A DNA stretch of 64,000 bases from Massilia sp. CF038 (GTDB lineage: Bacteria > Pseudomonadota > Gammaproteobacteria > Burkholderiales > Burkholderiaceae_D): contig NZ_FQWU01000001.1 in NCBI RefSeq assembly GCF_900129765.1, positions 1,240,001-1,304,000 on the forward strand. Direction: 5' to 3'. Shown piece by piece: positions 53,639 through 62,214 of this stretch; the stretch's first letter is position 1; the number at the start of each line of letters is the position of its first letter. The translations under genes and the position numbers were made by a program. Under the pieces are notes generated by a model. The model ran no database searches and was not told the DNA's origin. It saw nothing but the letters and a program-made list of their open reading frames with translations.

Positions 53639-55048
53639 CTAAACGTCGATGAAACGCATCTTGAAACTGCGCCCTTTGATGTTGCCAAAATCCGGTCCCA
53701 GCGTATTGCCGGCATTCAGGCGTTTGAAGGCGGCCTCGGCGACGTGACGATCCAGCGCCACATACGTCATGAACTCGAAGACATTGATCTTGCCCACTTG
53801 TTCCTTGCTGAGGCGGGCATCGCCCGTGAGTGCGCCCAGCAAGTCGCCCGGACGCAGCTTGTCCTTCTTGCCGCCCATGATGCACAAGGTCACCATCGGC
53901 GCAGGCGCGGCCTCGGCCTCGGCGCCGCCCAGTTCCTCGAGCGGATGCCAGCTGACCGGGGCGTTCTGGTATTCCTCGATCAGGCGTACCCATTTTTTTT
54001 CGTTCGGCGCGCACAGCGACAGGGCCAGGCCCGATTCGCCGGCGCGGCCCGTACGGCCCACGCGGTGGATGTGGACCTCGGTGTCTTTCGACACGTCGAC
54101 GTTGATCACCGCACCCAGGTTGGCAATATCGAGCCCGCGCGCGGCGACGTCAGTCGCGACCAGCACCGAGCAGCTGCGGTTGGAAAACAGCACCAGGATT
54201 TCATCACGCTCGCGCTGTTCCAGTTCCCCGTACAGGGCCAGCGCCGAAAAGCCTTGCGCGCGCAGGCTTTCGGCCAGCTCGCGGCAATGTACCTTGGTAT
54301 TGCAGAAGGCCAGGGCGGACACCGGCTTGAAATGCTTGAGCAGACGGCCAACAGCGGCATCGCGCTCGTCAAAGCCCACTTCGTAGAAGCGCTGCTCGAT
54401 CTGCTCGCCCGTGTGCTGGGCTTCCACAATCACTTCGACCGGGTTATGCAGGAAATGTTCGGTGGCCTGGCGAATATCGTCCGGATAGGTGGCCGAGAAC
54501 AGCAAGGTCTGGCGTCGTTTCGGGCAGGCCGAGACAATGCCCGCGATCTCGTCGTAGAAGCCCATGTCCGTCATGCGGTCCGCTTCGTCCAGCACCAGGG
54601 TTTGCACCTTGTCCAGATTGATGGTGCCGCGGCCTAGGTGATCACGGATGCGGCCCGGTGTGCCCACCACGATGTGGGCGCCATGCTCGAGCGAGGCCAC
54701 TTGCGGGCGCATCGGTGCGCCGCCGGTCAGGGTCAGCACCTTGATGTTGCCTTCGCCGCGCGCCAGGCGGCGCAATTCATTGGCGACCTGGTCGGCCAGT
54801 TCACGCGTCGGACACAGCACCAGGCCTTGCACGGCAAACCAGGCCGGATTGAGCTTGTGCAAAATGCCGATGCCGAAGGCGGCCGTCTTGCCGCTGCCGG
54901 TTTTCGCTTGCGCAATCAGATCGCGCCCTTCCAGCACATGCGGCAGGCTCTGGGCCTGGATCGGCGTCATCTGGTGGTAGCCGAGGCTGTCCAGATTGGC
55001 GAGGAAGGAAGCCGTCAGCGGCAGGTTGGCAAAGGGTTGTGGATGCAT
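53639..55048 (-). CDS. dbpA: ATP-dependent RNA helicase DbpA
   Basis: DEAD-box helicase acting on 23S rRNA during 50S assembly. Length 469 residues from MHPQPFANLPL. Motifs: Q motif MTPIQAQSLP, Walker A AQAKTGSGKTAAFG (near 50), DEAD in LVLDEADRM, SAT in LFSATYP and HRVGRTGRAG. The C-terminal RNA-binding domain specific to DbpA (about 395-469) includes KLRPGDLLGALTG and VEVA-type sheet residues, ending GRSFKMRFIDV. A TTG 15 nt upstream is possible, and no strong ribosome-binding site decides it. Confidence 0.94.
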   Translation of the reverse strand: MHPQPFANLPLTASFLANLDSLGYHQMTPIQAQSLPHVLEGRDLIAQAKTGSGKTAAFGIGILHKLNPAWFAVQGLVLCPTRELADQVANELRRLARGEGNIKVLTLTGGAPMRPQVASLEHGAHIVVGTPGRIRDHLGRGTINLDKVQTLVLDEADRMTDMGFYDEIAGIVSACPKRRQTLLFSATYPDDIRQATEHFLHNPVEVIVEAQHTGEQIEQRFYEVGFDERDAAVGRLLKHFKPVSALAFCNTKVHCRELAESLRAQGFSALALYGELEQRERDEILVLFSNRSCSVLVATDVAARGLDIANLGAVINVDVSKDTEVHIHRVGRTGRAGESGLALSLCAPNEKKWVRLIEEYQNAPVSWHPLEELGGAEAEAAPAPMVTLCIMGGKKDKLRPGDLLGALTGDARLSKEQVGKINVFEFMTYVALDRHVAEAAFKRLNAGNTLGPDFGNIKGRSFKMRFIDV

Positions 55049-55094
55049 GGTGCTAGCCGTCAAAAAGAGGGGACGGCCAAGTCTAACAGGCTCG

Positions 55095-55328
55095 TCAGGC
55101 GGCAGCCCAGATGGGCAGGCCGGTCAGGTCGGTATTTTCGTCGCGCCGCCACACGGGCAGGCCGGACGCATCGGTTTCTTCCAGCAATTCCAGCTGGTGC
55201 TGCTTGACTGTCACCTTGCGCTGGCGCGGCACAGTCGTGCGGCGCGCTTCGGCGGGCGGATGCATCAGCGGTGCGGCTGGTCCGAATCCCGGCAGGTCGA
55301 AGGTCGCGTTATCTTTTTTGTCTCTCAT
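55095..55328 (-). CDS. small protein with duplicated GLPxW motif
   Basis: A 77-residue protein (MRDKKDNATFDLPGFGPAAP start) that I do not recognise. The basic middle (RRTTVPRQRKVTVKQHQLEL) is followed by two related peptides, DASGLPVWRRDE and DLTGLPIWAAA, the second at the extreme C-terminus. Codon use looks like the surrounding genes. It lies between dbpA and the initiator tRNA. An in-frame TTG at 55349 would add seven residues. Existence as a real gene is likely but not proven. Confidence 0.55.
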   Translation of the reverse strand: MRDKKDNATFDLPGFGPAAPLMHPPAEARRTTVPRQRKVTVKQHQLELLEETDASGLPVWRRDENTDLTGLPIWAAA

Positions 55329-55341
55329 TTTACTGCGCCGG

Positions 55342-55373
55342 AAAAACAAAAGCCCGGCTGCAAGAGTCGGGCT
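55342..55373 (-). terminator. probable terminator of initiator tRNA gene
   Basis: On the minus strand AGCCCG, 11-nt loop, CGGGCT, then TTTTGTTTTTCC. The stem is only 6 bp but the T-rich tail is long. Confidence 0.6.
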
Positions 55374-55388
55374 CAGTTTGAAAAATTC

Positions 55389-55465
55389 TGGTTGCGGGGA
55401 CAGGATTTGAACCTGTGACCTTCGGGTTATGAGCCCGACGAGCTGCCAGACTGCTCCACCCCGCG
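55389..55465 (-). tRNA. initiator tRNA-Met (CAT)
   Basis: A 77-nt tRNA with encoded CCA. Initiator hallmarks are the C1-A72 mismatch (CGCGGGG against CCCCGCA) and the three G-C pairs of the anticodon stem (TCGGG-CTCATAA-CCCGA). Anticodon CAT. A promoter lies just upstream. Confidence 0.97.
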
Positions 55466-55477
55466 TCTGAGGCGCAT

Positions 55478-55506
55478 ATTGTATAGAAGTGCAGGGAATC
55501 GTGCAA
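55478..55506 (-). promoter_or_regulatory. sigma-70 promoter of initiator tRNA
   Basis: On the minus strand TTGCAC (55506-55501), 17-nt spacer, TACAAT (55483-55478). The tRNA begins 13 bp after the -10 element; a short processed leader would be needed. Confidence 0.7.
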
Positions 55507-55535
55507 TGCTTATCGCGCGGGCAAGTGAACCCCTA

Positions 55536-55619
55536 CATCGTCCTCGCGAAGGCGGGGACCTATATCAACCTGAGTGAATGCGGTAATGGTCTATAGGTCC
55601 CCGCCTTCGCGAGGACGAG
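55536..55619. repeat. 84-bp palindromic intergenic repeat (copy 2)
   Basis: Arms CATCGTCCTCGCGAAGGCGG (55536 on) and its complement ending at 55619 enclose a spacer containing CAACCTGAGTGAATGCGGTA. Same family as copies at 2057 and 55714. The spacer is the reverse complement of that in copy 3, so copies 2 and 3 are in opposite orientation. Confidence 0.8.
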
Positions 55620-55713
55620 GTCACAGGCTGCGCTGGCGTCAGAGTGAAATCAGCTCGGCCTAGCGCGGCATACAAGGGATCCGACGAATCGCTGGAGCGC
55701 CGACGCACAACAA
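55620..55713 (-). pseudogene. decayed duplicate of the 3' end of the downstream methyltransferase gene
   Basis: These about 90 bp align with the last about 90 bp of the methyltransferase gene (from 55812) at roughly three-quarters identity by eye. Read on the minus strand, the copy ends AELISL-stop-RQRSL-stop where the intact gene ends AELTSLWRLRAL-stop. The tryptophan codon has become TGA and frame-shifting gaps lie further in. It sits between two palindromic repeats, so the duplication probably involved them. Confidence 0.7.
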
Positions 55714-55811
55714 CATCGTCCTCGCGGAGGCGGGGACCCATAGACCATTGCCGGATTCACTCAGGTTGCTATGGGGCCTGCGCATGCGCAGGCACCTTCG
55801 CGAGGACGACG
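55714..55811. repeat. palindromic intergenic repeat (copy 3)
   Basis: The left arm CATCGTCCTCGCGGAGGCGG (55714 on) and a right arm ending GCGAGGACGACG (55811) enclose a spacer with CCGGATTCACTCAGGTTGCT. An extra CTGCGCATGCGCAG palindrome interrupts the right arm. It touches the stop codon of the methyltransferase gene. Confidence 0.75.
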
Positions 55812-56987
55812 TTACAGGGCGCGCAGGCGCCAGAGCGAGGTCAGCTCGGCTGAGCGGGCCGCGTGCAGCGGGTCGGACGGGTCGCTGGCGCGCGGATGCA
55901 CGGGACGCACATCGTGCCGTTCAATGAGCTGCAGCCCGCCAGCAGCGATCCACGCGTCCAGATCGCTGCGCGGGCGCAGGCCCAGATGTTCGGCCAGGTC
56001 CGACAGAATCAGCCAGGCTTCGCCGCCGGGCGCCAGGTGCGCTGCCACGCGGCTCAGAAAACCCCGCAGCATGCGGCTGTCGGGATCGTAAATCGCATAC
56101 TCAATCGATGAACTAGGGCGGCCCGGCAGCCACGGCGGATTGCACACCACCAGGTCGGCGCGGCGCTCGGGGAACAGGTCGGCCTTCATCAGCTCGACAT
56201 GCTGGTCCAGCTGCAAGCGCTGCAAATTCTCGCGCGCGCACGACAGGGCGCGCGGATCGAGGTCGGTGGCTACGATGTGCGCCAGCCCGCGCCGCGCCAG
56301 CAGCGCCGCCAGCACGCCGGTGCCAGTGCCAATGTCGAACGCCACCTTGGCGCCTGGCGGCAAGGGCGCGTTGGCCACCAGTTCCAGGTATTCGCCGCGA
56401 ATCGGCGAAAACACGCCGTAGTGGGGATGGATTTTTTCGCCCAGGGCCGCGATCGGCACGCCGTTGCGGCGCCACTCGTGCGCGCCGATCAGTCCCAGTA
56501 ACTCGCGCAGCGAGGCGACAAACGGCGTCTCGCCGCGGCCGTAGGCTTCGTTGCAGGCCAGCGCCACATCCGGGGCGCGCCGCAGCGGAATGCGGTAATC
56601 GGCATCGAACGGAATGAGCAGCATGGCCAGAGTGCGCGCGCGCTGCGACTGGGCCTGGCGGTGCAGATGGAATGCTTCGGCCGGCGAGGAAGGCACCCGG
56701 GCCGGCTTGCCGCGCCGGCCTTTGTCGGCCTTGCCGCCTTTGTGGTCGGCGCGCCGTGCCAGCGCCTGCAGCAACTGGCGCGCATTTTGAAAGTCGCCGC
56801 GCCACAGCAAGGCCGTGCCTTCGCAGGCCAGGCGGTAGGCCAGATCGGCCGGGGTCTGGTCGTCGGCGATGACCACTTTTTTGGGTGCTGGCATCCCGCT
56901 TTCAGAGCGCCAGCGGGCCGAGCGCTCGACGCCGTCCTCGGTCCAGTGGATGTGGGCAGGGGCGTCGGCGGCGGGCAGTGGGTGCAT
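55812..56987 (-). CDS. class I SAM-dependent methyltransferase (NPPW type)
   Basis: A 391-residue cytoplasmic protein. The N-terminal half is basic and of unknown fold. The C-terminal methyltransferase domain (about 205-340) has the SAM motif VAFDIGTGTGVLAALLARRG, ATDLDPRALSCAREN, and the VVCNPPWLPG catalytic motif of amino-methyltransferases such as PrmC, RsmC and RlmG. The substrate is therefore probably RNA or a protein glutamine. A minus-strand TATAAT (57050-57045) lies 58 bp upstream of the start. Its 3' end has been duplicated at 55620-55713. Confidence 0.85.
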   Translation of the reverse strand: MHPLPAADAPAHIHWTEDGVERSARWRSESGMPAPKKVVIADDQTPADLAYRLACEGTALLWRGDFQNARQLLQALARRADHKGGKADKGRRGKPARVPSSPAEAFHLHRQAQSQRARTLAMLLIPFDADYRIPLRRAPDVALACNEAYGRGETPFVASLRELLGLIGAHEWRRNGVPIAALGEKIHPHYGVFSPIRGEYLELVANAPLPPGAKVAFDIGTGTGVLAALLARRGLAHIVATDLDPRALSCARENLQRLQLDQHVELMKADLFPERRADLVVCNPPWLPGRPSSSIEYAIYDPDSRMLRGFLSRVAAHLAPGGEAWLILSDLAEHLGLRPRSDLDAWIAAGGLQLIERHDVRPVHPRASDPSDPLHAARSAELTSLWRLRAL

Positions 56988-57084
56988 GTATTGTGTCGAA
57001 AAGCGCTAAGGATGGGCGTGCGCAGGCGGCACGCGAATGCGCCCATTATACTTGGCAGGAATGGCGCGTCGCGCCAGGGGAAGC

Positions 57085-57912
57085 TTACGCCGCTTCGCTC
57101 AGGTCGGACACGCCGGTCGCCGCGGCCACATCCGCCTTGGCATAGGCGCTGGCGGCAGCCTTGGCGCGCTCCACCGGCGTCGCTTCCGGGTCGTCGGCAC
57201 GTGCGCGTGGCGCCAGCAGGGCAGCGCGGTCCACCAGGCGCTGCAGGCGCAAAGTCATGCTGCCGGTGCTCGGGCCGTCGGAGACGTCGGTGCGCAGTTC
57301 GCGGCTAAGCAGCTTGAACAGGTCGTTCAAACTGCCGGGGAATTTAATGGCAGGCAGCGGTTTGCCCGTCAGGACCAGCATGTCGGGCGGCTCGATCGTG
57401 ATTGGCTCGGGCAAGGGCGCCGCACCAGGCTGGGCCTGCGCTTCATACTTGACCGCCACTTCAAAATCGAAGGTCTGGCCATCGTCGGTAACGATCTGGC
57501 CACTGCCGCTGAAGCTGATGCTTTGGTTGAGAGCGAACGCTTCGGGGCGTGCAGTATCGTTCTGGCTGTCGACGGCACTGAGCGTGCGCACCGACCGGAA
57601 CGACGCCAGGTTATAGGAGACAGAAGCGGTCTGGGCACCATCGCCAAACAGATTTTGCGCAATCGCGCTGACAAAGCTTTGCGCCGAATCGCTGACCGAC
57701 GCGCTGGCGCTGCCTGGCGCCTGCAAGCCAAGCACTGACAAACTTACAACATCGTCCTGCAGCGCCACGGGATCCACGGTCGGCAGACGGGCTGCCACCT
57801 TGCCCGTTGCCGACACCGACTGCGCACCCGCACTCGCGCCGCCAACCTGCACGCTGGCAGGAAGTACGGGTTGGGCGGGAGGGCGTGAGCCCAGCGTAGA
57901 GTTCGGTGACAT
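57085..57912 (-). CDS. hypothetical protein, function unknown
   Basis: A 275-residue protein (MSPNSTLGSRPPAQPVLPAS start) that I do not recognise. Residues 1-80 are Ala/Ser/Gly/Pro-rich, without a signal peptide. The middle (about 100-165) has a beta-rich pattern ending SFSGSGQIVTDDGQTFDFEV. A short segment (PPDMLVLTGKPLPAIKFPGS) and a helical LNDLFKLLSRELRTDV follow, then an Ala-rich end. Length and low complexity at the start recall hook-length or surface-exposed proteins, but there is no specific match. The start is supported by a leader (GAGATTGCC-like) shared with the next gene upstream. Confidence 0.6.
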   Translation of the reverse strand: MSPNSTLGSRPPAQPVLPASVQVGGASAGAQSVSATGKVAARLPTVDPVALQDDVVSLSVLGLQAPGSASASVSDSAQSFVSAIAQNLFGDGAQTASVSYNLASFRSVRTLSAVDSQNDTARPEAFALNQSISFSGSGQIVTDDGQTFDFEVAVKYEAQAQPGAAPLPEPITIEPPDMLVLTGKPLPAIKFPGSLNDLFKLLSRELRTDVSDGPSTGSMTLRLQRLVDRAALLAPRARADDPEATPVERAKAAASAYAKADVAAATGVSDLSEAA

Positions 57913-57994
57913 GGCAATCTGGCTGCGAAAGTGTGGGTAACACTGCAACTAACGGCATGCCTTGACCAAACTTTAGCTATTTTTTGAATATTTT

Positions 57995-58207
57995 TTAGTG
58001 ATGGTGGGTCCAGCTGCCGTCTGCCGAGGTCAGGAAGGACTCAACTGCGTCCTTGTTTCCCGTAGCATAACGTTTTGGCTCGCCGCAGGCGCACAAGCCC
58101 TGATAAGGCTGGATATGGGAGCAGGCAGAGACCTTTTGCAGGAAGACTTTGACCGGTTGTTCGCACTTGGCGCACTTGAAGGTGAGGATACGGGCTGGTT
58201 TGGACAT
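57995..58207 (-). CDS. small zinc-ribbon-like protein
   Basis: A 70-residue protein (MSKPARILTFKCAKCEQPVK start). Two cysteine pairs are visible: CAKC near residue 12, then a Cys/His stretch (SACSHIQ) and CACGEPK near 45. This suggests a small metal-binding fold. The function is unknown. GAGATTGCC precedes the ATG. The frame could be extended to 58237 but the family-like start is the Met at 58207. Confidence 0.6.
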   Translation of the reverse strand: MSKPARILTFKCAKCEQPVKVFLQKVSACSHIQPYQGLCACGEPKRYATGNKDAVESFLTSADGSWTHHH

Positions 58208-58330
58208 GGCAATCTCGGTGCGGGGAAAAGCGCGCATTTTAGCACCGCCCCGGCGCCGTCAACCCCGTTGGCGCGGCTGCGTTAACAGGGTATGGACCCC
58301 GTGGTCCGCTTCTCTGAATGGGAAAATGCA

Positions 58331-58480
58331 ATGTGCAAGCAAGTGCAGCAGCAACCGAGCAAAGAAAGCGTGCGCAACTGGTTGCGCGCGCGCCAGGAAC
58401 AAAAAGGCCCCCCACCGGACGGCCAGCAGATTCGCCGCGAGCTGGGCTGGGGCCTGGTGCGCCCCTTGCGGCGCCGCTGA
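58331..58480 (+). CDS. small basic protein, function unknown
   Basis: A 49-residue protein (MCKQVQQQPSKESVRNWLRA start), ending GWGLVRPLRRR. It is rich in Arg and Gln. GGGAAAA lies 11-5 nt upstream of the ATG. An in-frame ATG at 58292 would add 13 residues but has poor spacing to a ribosome-binding site. No recognised family. Its stop lies 14 bp before the convergent sbcC end. Confidence 0.45.
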   Translation: MCKQVQQQPSKESVRNWLRARQEQKGPPPDGQQIRRELGWGLVRPLRRR

Positions 58481-58494
58481 GCGGCGCTTCTCTA

Positions 58495-61400
58495 TTATTG
58501 TACGGTCACGCTGCTGCTGCCGCCCCCGGCAGGCTGCACCAGGATGCGGGTGGCAATCCGTTCCGTCATCTCCTGCACATGCGAGATCACGCCCACTTTG
58601 CGCCCCATCGACTGCAAGCCGTCCAGCGCGTCCATGGCCACGCGCAGGGTGTCGGCATCCAGACTGCCGAAACCTTCATCAATAAACAGCGACTCGACCC
58701 GTACCCGGTTCGATGACAGCGAGGCCAGGCCCAGCGCCAGCGCCAGCGACACCAGGAATGATTCGCCGCCCGAGAGCGAATTGACGGAGCGGATTTCGTC
58801 GCCCATATCCTGGTCGCGCACCAGCAAGCCGAGTGATGGTCCGCTGCTGGCGGTTACGCGTTCAAGTCGGTAGCGGCGCGCCAGCAGCGCCAGATGGCTG
58901 TTGGCGTAACCGAGCAGCACGTCCAGTGTGAACTGCTGCGCGTAGTTGCGGAATTTTTTGCCATCGGCCGAGCCAATCAATTCGTTCAAGCGCCCCCAGC
59001 GCAATTCGCTGACTTGCTGACGCTCGATCTCGGCCGTGAGCGCCTGCGCGTTCTCGCGCCGCACATTGTCCTGTGCCAGTTGCAGACGCAAGGCGCTTGC
59101 TGCGTCGGCGGCCAGTGCGCGCTCGGCCAGGTGCGCTGCGAGGGCAGCGTCGACGCTGGCGGCATCGTGTTCGGGCGCAGTTTGCTGGTGCAAGACGCGC
59201 TGGTTGCGCCGTTCCGTCAGCACGGTTGCAGCGTTGGCGACCGTCGTATCAAGCTCCTGCAAGGCGCTGCGCTCGCGCGCGATCACGCTGCGCTCTTCGG
59301 CCAGCAGGGTCGCCAGGTGGGCAGCGTCACTGACCGGATTGCCGGGCGCGGCCAGCCACGCTGTGATCTGGTGCTGGGCCGCCTGCGCTTGCTCTTCAAT
59401 GGCGCCGATGCGCAATGCCGCCTGGGCCGCAGCCTCGCTTGCGCGGGTGAGACCTTGGGCGGCGTCCGCGCTGGCCGTTTCCTCTTGCGCCAGTTTGGCG
59501 CGGGCGCTGGTGACAGCGGCCGTCAGTGCCTGTTCGACGTCGGCCACCGCGCGGCCATCCCACAGCGCCGCACGCTGCTGCGATTTGGTGCCAATGTCGG
59601 CGTCGATGCGGGCAAATTCGGCGCTGGCCGTCTCCAGTGCATTCTGTGCCAGCACCGCCACTTGCACGGCGCTGGCGTGCGCCGCTTCCAGGCGGACCAG
59701 CTGCGCAGCCCCTTGTTCCTGGCGCGCCGCATGTTCGCGCCAGCTGCGCACTTCAAATGCGCGCGCCTGGTGAAACGCGTCCGCTCCGGCCTGCCATTGT
59801 GCGCGCCAGCCGCTTGCAAACGCGGCATCGAGCTCGTTCAGCAACGCCGCCAATGTATCTTGCGCCTGGCCGTGACTGGCGCTCAAGGTCAGGTGGCGCG
59901 CAGTGGCCGCGTCCAGCTTGGTACGCGCTGTGCCAGCCTGCTGCGATGCGATGGCATGCTGGGCCGCGGTCGCATCGCAGGCCTGCTGGGCGGTGTCGCG
60001 TGCGGCGCCGGCCTGGCGCAGGGCCTGTTCCGCCACTTCCAGCGCCAGCGCTGATTCACGCAGCGTGGCCAGCGCGCGCACGAACCAGCTGCTGCGCTGG
60101 GTTTCCTCGGGCGCCTCAGCGGCAACAGGCAGCGTGGCCCACTGGGCGCGCAGCGCGGTCAAGGTCGCCGTGATGGCCGTGGTGTCGCGGATGCAGCTGG
60201 CCAGCTGCTGGTCGCTGCCATCGGCCACGGCGCGCTGGGTCGCCTGCGTGGTCCGATTGTCCTGGGCCCGAACGCGTGCCTGGTCAAGCTCGGCGCGCAA
60301 TGTGGACAGCAGCGTGGCCAGGACCGCGTCCTGGTGCTGATAAGGATGGTCGGCGCTGCCGCAGACGGGGCAGGGAGCGCCGTCCGCCAATGTGGCGCGC
60401 AACGACGCGACGCTCTCGGCGCAAGCCAGTTCGGTGGCCTTGAGGGACCGTTCCGCCTGCGCCAGCGCCCCCTCCAGCGGGCCGGCTTGCGCCGATGCCG
60501 CATCCAGCTTGGCCAGTGCATCTTGCCTGGCGGCCTCCAACGCCATTACCTGCGCTTGCAGTTCGCGCGCACGCACGTCGGCCGCCACCAGCGCGTTCCA
60601 GACTGACTGACCTTCGCCCAGCGCCTCGCGACGCTGGTCCAGGCTCTGGCGCTGCTGGCCCAACTGCGCCTGGTCGATGCGGGCCAGTGCCGCGATGGCG
60701 TCCTGGCGTGCTGCTTCGCGCTCGCCCATCTGTGCGGCGGCCGCGGCCAGTGCCGTCGCCGCTTCCTGCTCGCTGCGCGCTGCTGCATCGCGCACCTGCG
60801 CCGCTTCGTGCATGGCCTCCTCGGCGGCAGCTGCGCTGGCTTCGGCCTGCAGTGCCTGCCGCAGCAGCGTATCCCAGCGTGGCCACGACGCCGCCAGATC
60901 GTGCCAGCTTGCGTGGTCCGCCAGCCAGTGGCCGTTCTGTGCGTGCTCGGCCTGGATGTTCTTTAATTGCGCGGCCGCGCTGTCGCGTGCCATGCTGGCA
61001 TGGTTCAGGGCGGCTTGCGCTTGCTGACGGTTGGCCGCTGCCTGTTGATGCGACGGCATCAGGGCGGCAATGCTGGCATCGAGTGCCTTGGCCTGGTTCA
61101 GGTGTGGCGTGGCGCTCGCCACGTCCGCTTCGGCCGCTTGCAGCTGCATGCGTGCCGCCGCAAGCGCGGCCGCCGACTGCTGCTGCACGGCTTGGGCGCG
61201 CTGCACGGCGGCGCCGGCCACTACGCCGGTCTGCACCGCCGCCGCGCGTTCACGTGTCAGCCGTTCACGCTCCGCTTGCAGCGCGCGTGCCGGTTCTGCG
61301 GCATCGAGCAGGGCCAAATGGGCGCGCCGGTCCGCGGCCGCTTCGCCTGCGGCCAGCGCCAGCGTCAATGCCTGCTCGGCCTGGGCTTCGATGGCGGCCA

Positions 61401-62214
61401 GCTTGGCGGCCTCCTGATGCCAGCGCTGCTCTTGTTCGAGCGCCATCTTGCGGCTATCGGCCAGCGCCAGGGCGGCATCGGCGGCGGCGCATTGCGCCTC
61501 CACGGTGGCGCGTGCCTCGGCGGGCATGGGCGCATGGTCGGCCAGGCGCGCGCTTAACTGCTGCATGGCCGCCTGCTCCTGCTTGAAGCGCTCGAAGGCG
61601 CGCCGCGAAATGGCGCTGTAGACGGTGCTGCCGGTGAGGGTTTCAAGCAGTTCGCCGCGCTCGTTCTCTTCGGTTTTCAAGAACGCGGAAAATTCATTTT
61701 GCGCCAGCAGTACGGCGCGGGTGAACTGTTCGAAGTTCAAGCCGACGCGCTGCACGATTTCCTGCGCTACCTCGGTGTTGGTGCCGCCAAGCGCAATCTG
61801 GTCGTGCAGGCGCAGCAGGGTCATGGACTGCTTTTGCAGTGCCCCGCCAGCCTTGCCGCGCGATCGGCGCACACTCCAGCGGGCCCGGTAGCGCAGTGCG
61901 TCGTTGCCGATGAAATCAACTTCTGCGAAGGCGTCGGCAGCGCCGCGCCGCAGCAGGGTGCGCGGATCCTGCACCGACACGGTTTCGCTGCCCACGTCCG
62001 GCAGAACGCTGCCGGCGCGTTTGCTCTTGAGCAGACGCGGGGTGGCGTCGTACAGTGCCACGCACAGCGCATCGAGCAGCGTGCTTTTTCCAGCGCCGGT
62101 GGGGCCGCTGATCGCGAACAGGCCGGATGAGGCCAGCGGCTCCTGTTCAAAGTCGATGCAAAATTCACCCGCCAGCGAAGCGAGATTCTTGCCGCTGATT
62201 TTCAGGATCTTCAT
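58495..62214 (-). CDS. sbcC: exonuclease subunit SbcC
   Basis: Rad50-like ATPase partner of SbcD, cleaving hairpins and processing double-strand ends. Length 1239 residues. Walker A SGPTGAGKSTLLDALCV (near 37). Long Ala/Gln-rich coiled coils surround a zinc hook CPVCGSADHPY near residue 615. The ABC signature is NSLSGGESFLVSLALALGLA and Walker B VESLFIDEGFGSLD. The start overlaps the sbcD stop by 4 nt. The coiled coils are unusually Ala-rich, in keeping with the GC content. Confidence 0.95.
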   Translation of the reverse strand: MKILKISGKNLASLAGEFCIDFEQEPLASSGLFAISGPTGAGKSTLLDALCVALYDATPRLLKSKRAGSVLPDVGSETVSVQDPRTLLRRGAADAFAEVDFIGNDALRYRARWSVRRSRGKAGGALQKQSMTLLRLHDQIALGGTNTEVAQEIVQRVGLNFEQFTRAVLLAQNEFSAFLKTEENERGELLETLTGSTVYSAISRRAFERFKQEQAAMQQLSARLADHAPMPAEARATVEAQCAAADAALALADSRKMALEQEQRWHQEAAKLAAIEAQAEQALTLALAAGEAAADRRAHLALLDAAEPARALQAERERLTRERAAAVQTGVVAGAAVQRAQAVQQQSAAALAAARMQLQAAEADVASATPHLNQAKALDASIAALMPSHQQAAANRQQAQAALNHASMARDSAAAQLKNIQAEHAQNGHWLADHASWHDLAASWPRWDTLLRQALQAEASAAAAEEAMHEAAQVRDAAARSEQEAATALAAAAAQMGEREAARQDAIAALARIDQAQLGQQRQSLDQRREALGEGQSVWNALVAADVRARELQAQVMALEAARQDALAKLDAASAQAGPLEGALAQAERSLKATELACAESVASLRATLADGAPCPVCGSADHPYQHQDAVLATLLSTLRAELDQARVRAQDNRTTQATQRAVADGSDQQLASCIRDTTAITATLTALRAQWATLPVAAEAPEETQRSSWFVRALATLRESALALEVAEQALRQAGAARDTAQQACDATAAQHAIASQQAGTARTKLDAATARHLTLSASHGQAQDTLAALLNELDAAFASGWRAQWQAGADAFHQARAFEVRSWREHAARQEQGAAQLVRLEAAHASAVQVAVLAQNALETASAEFARIDADIGTKSQQRAALWDGRAVADVEQALTAAVTSARAKLAQEETASADAAQGLTRASEAAAQAALRIGAIEEQAQAAQHQITAWLAAPGNPVSDAAHLATLLAEERSVIARERSALQELDTTVANAATVLTERRNQRVLHQQTAPEHDAASVDAALAAHLAERALAADAASALRLQLAQDNVRRENAQALTAEIERQQVSELRWGRLNELIGSADGKKFRNYAQQFTLDVLLGYANSHLALLARRYRLERVTASSGPSLGLLVRDQDMGDEIRSVNSLSGGESFLVSLALALGLASLSSNRVRVESLFIDEGFGSLDADTLRVAMDALDGLQSMGRKVGVISHVQEMTERIATRILVQPAGGGSSSVTVQ

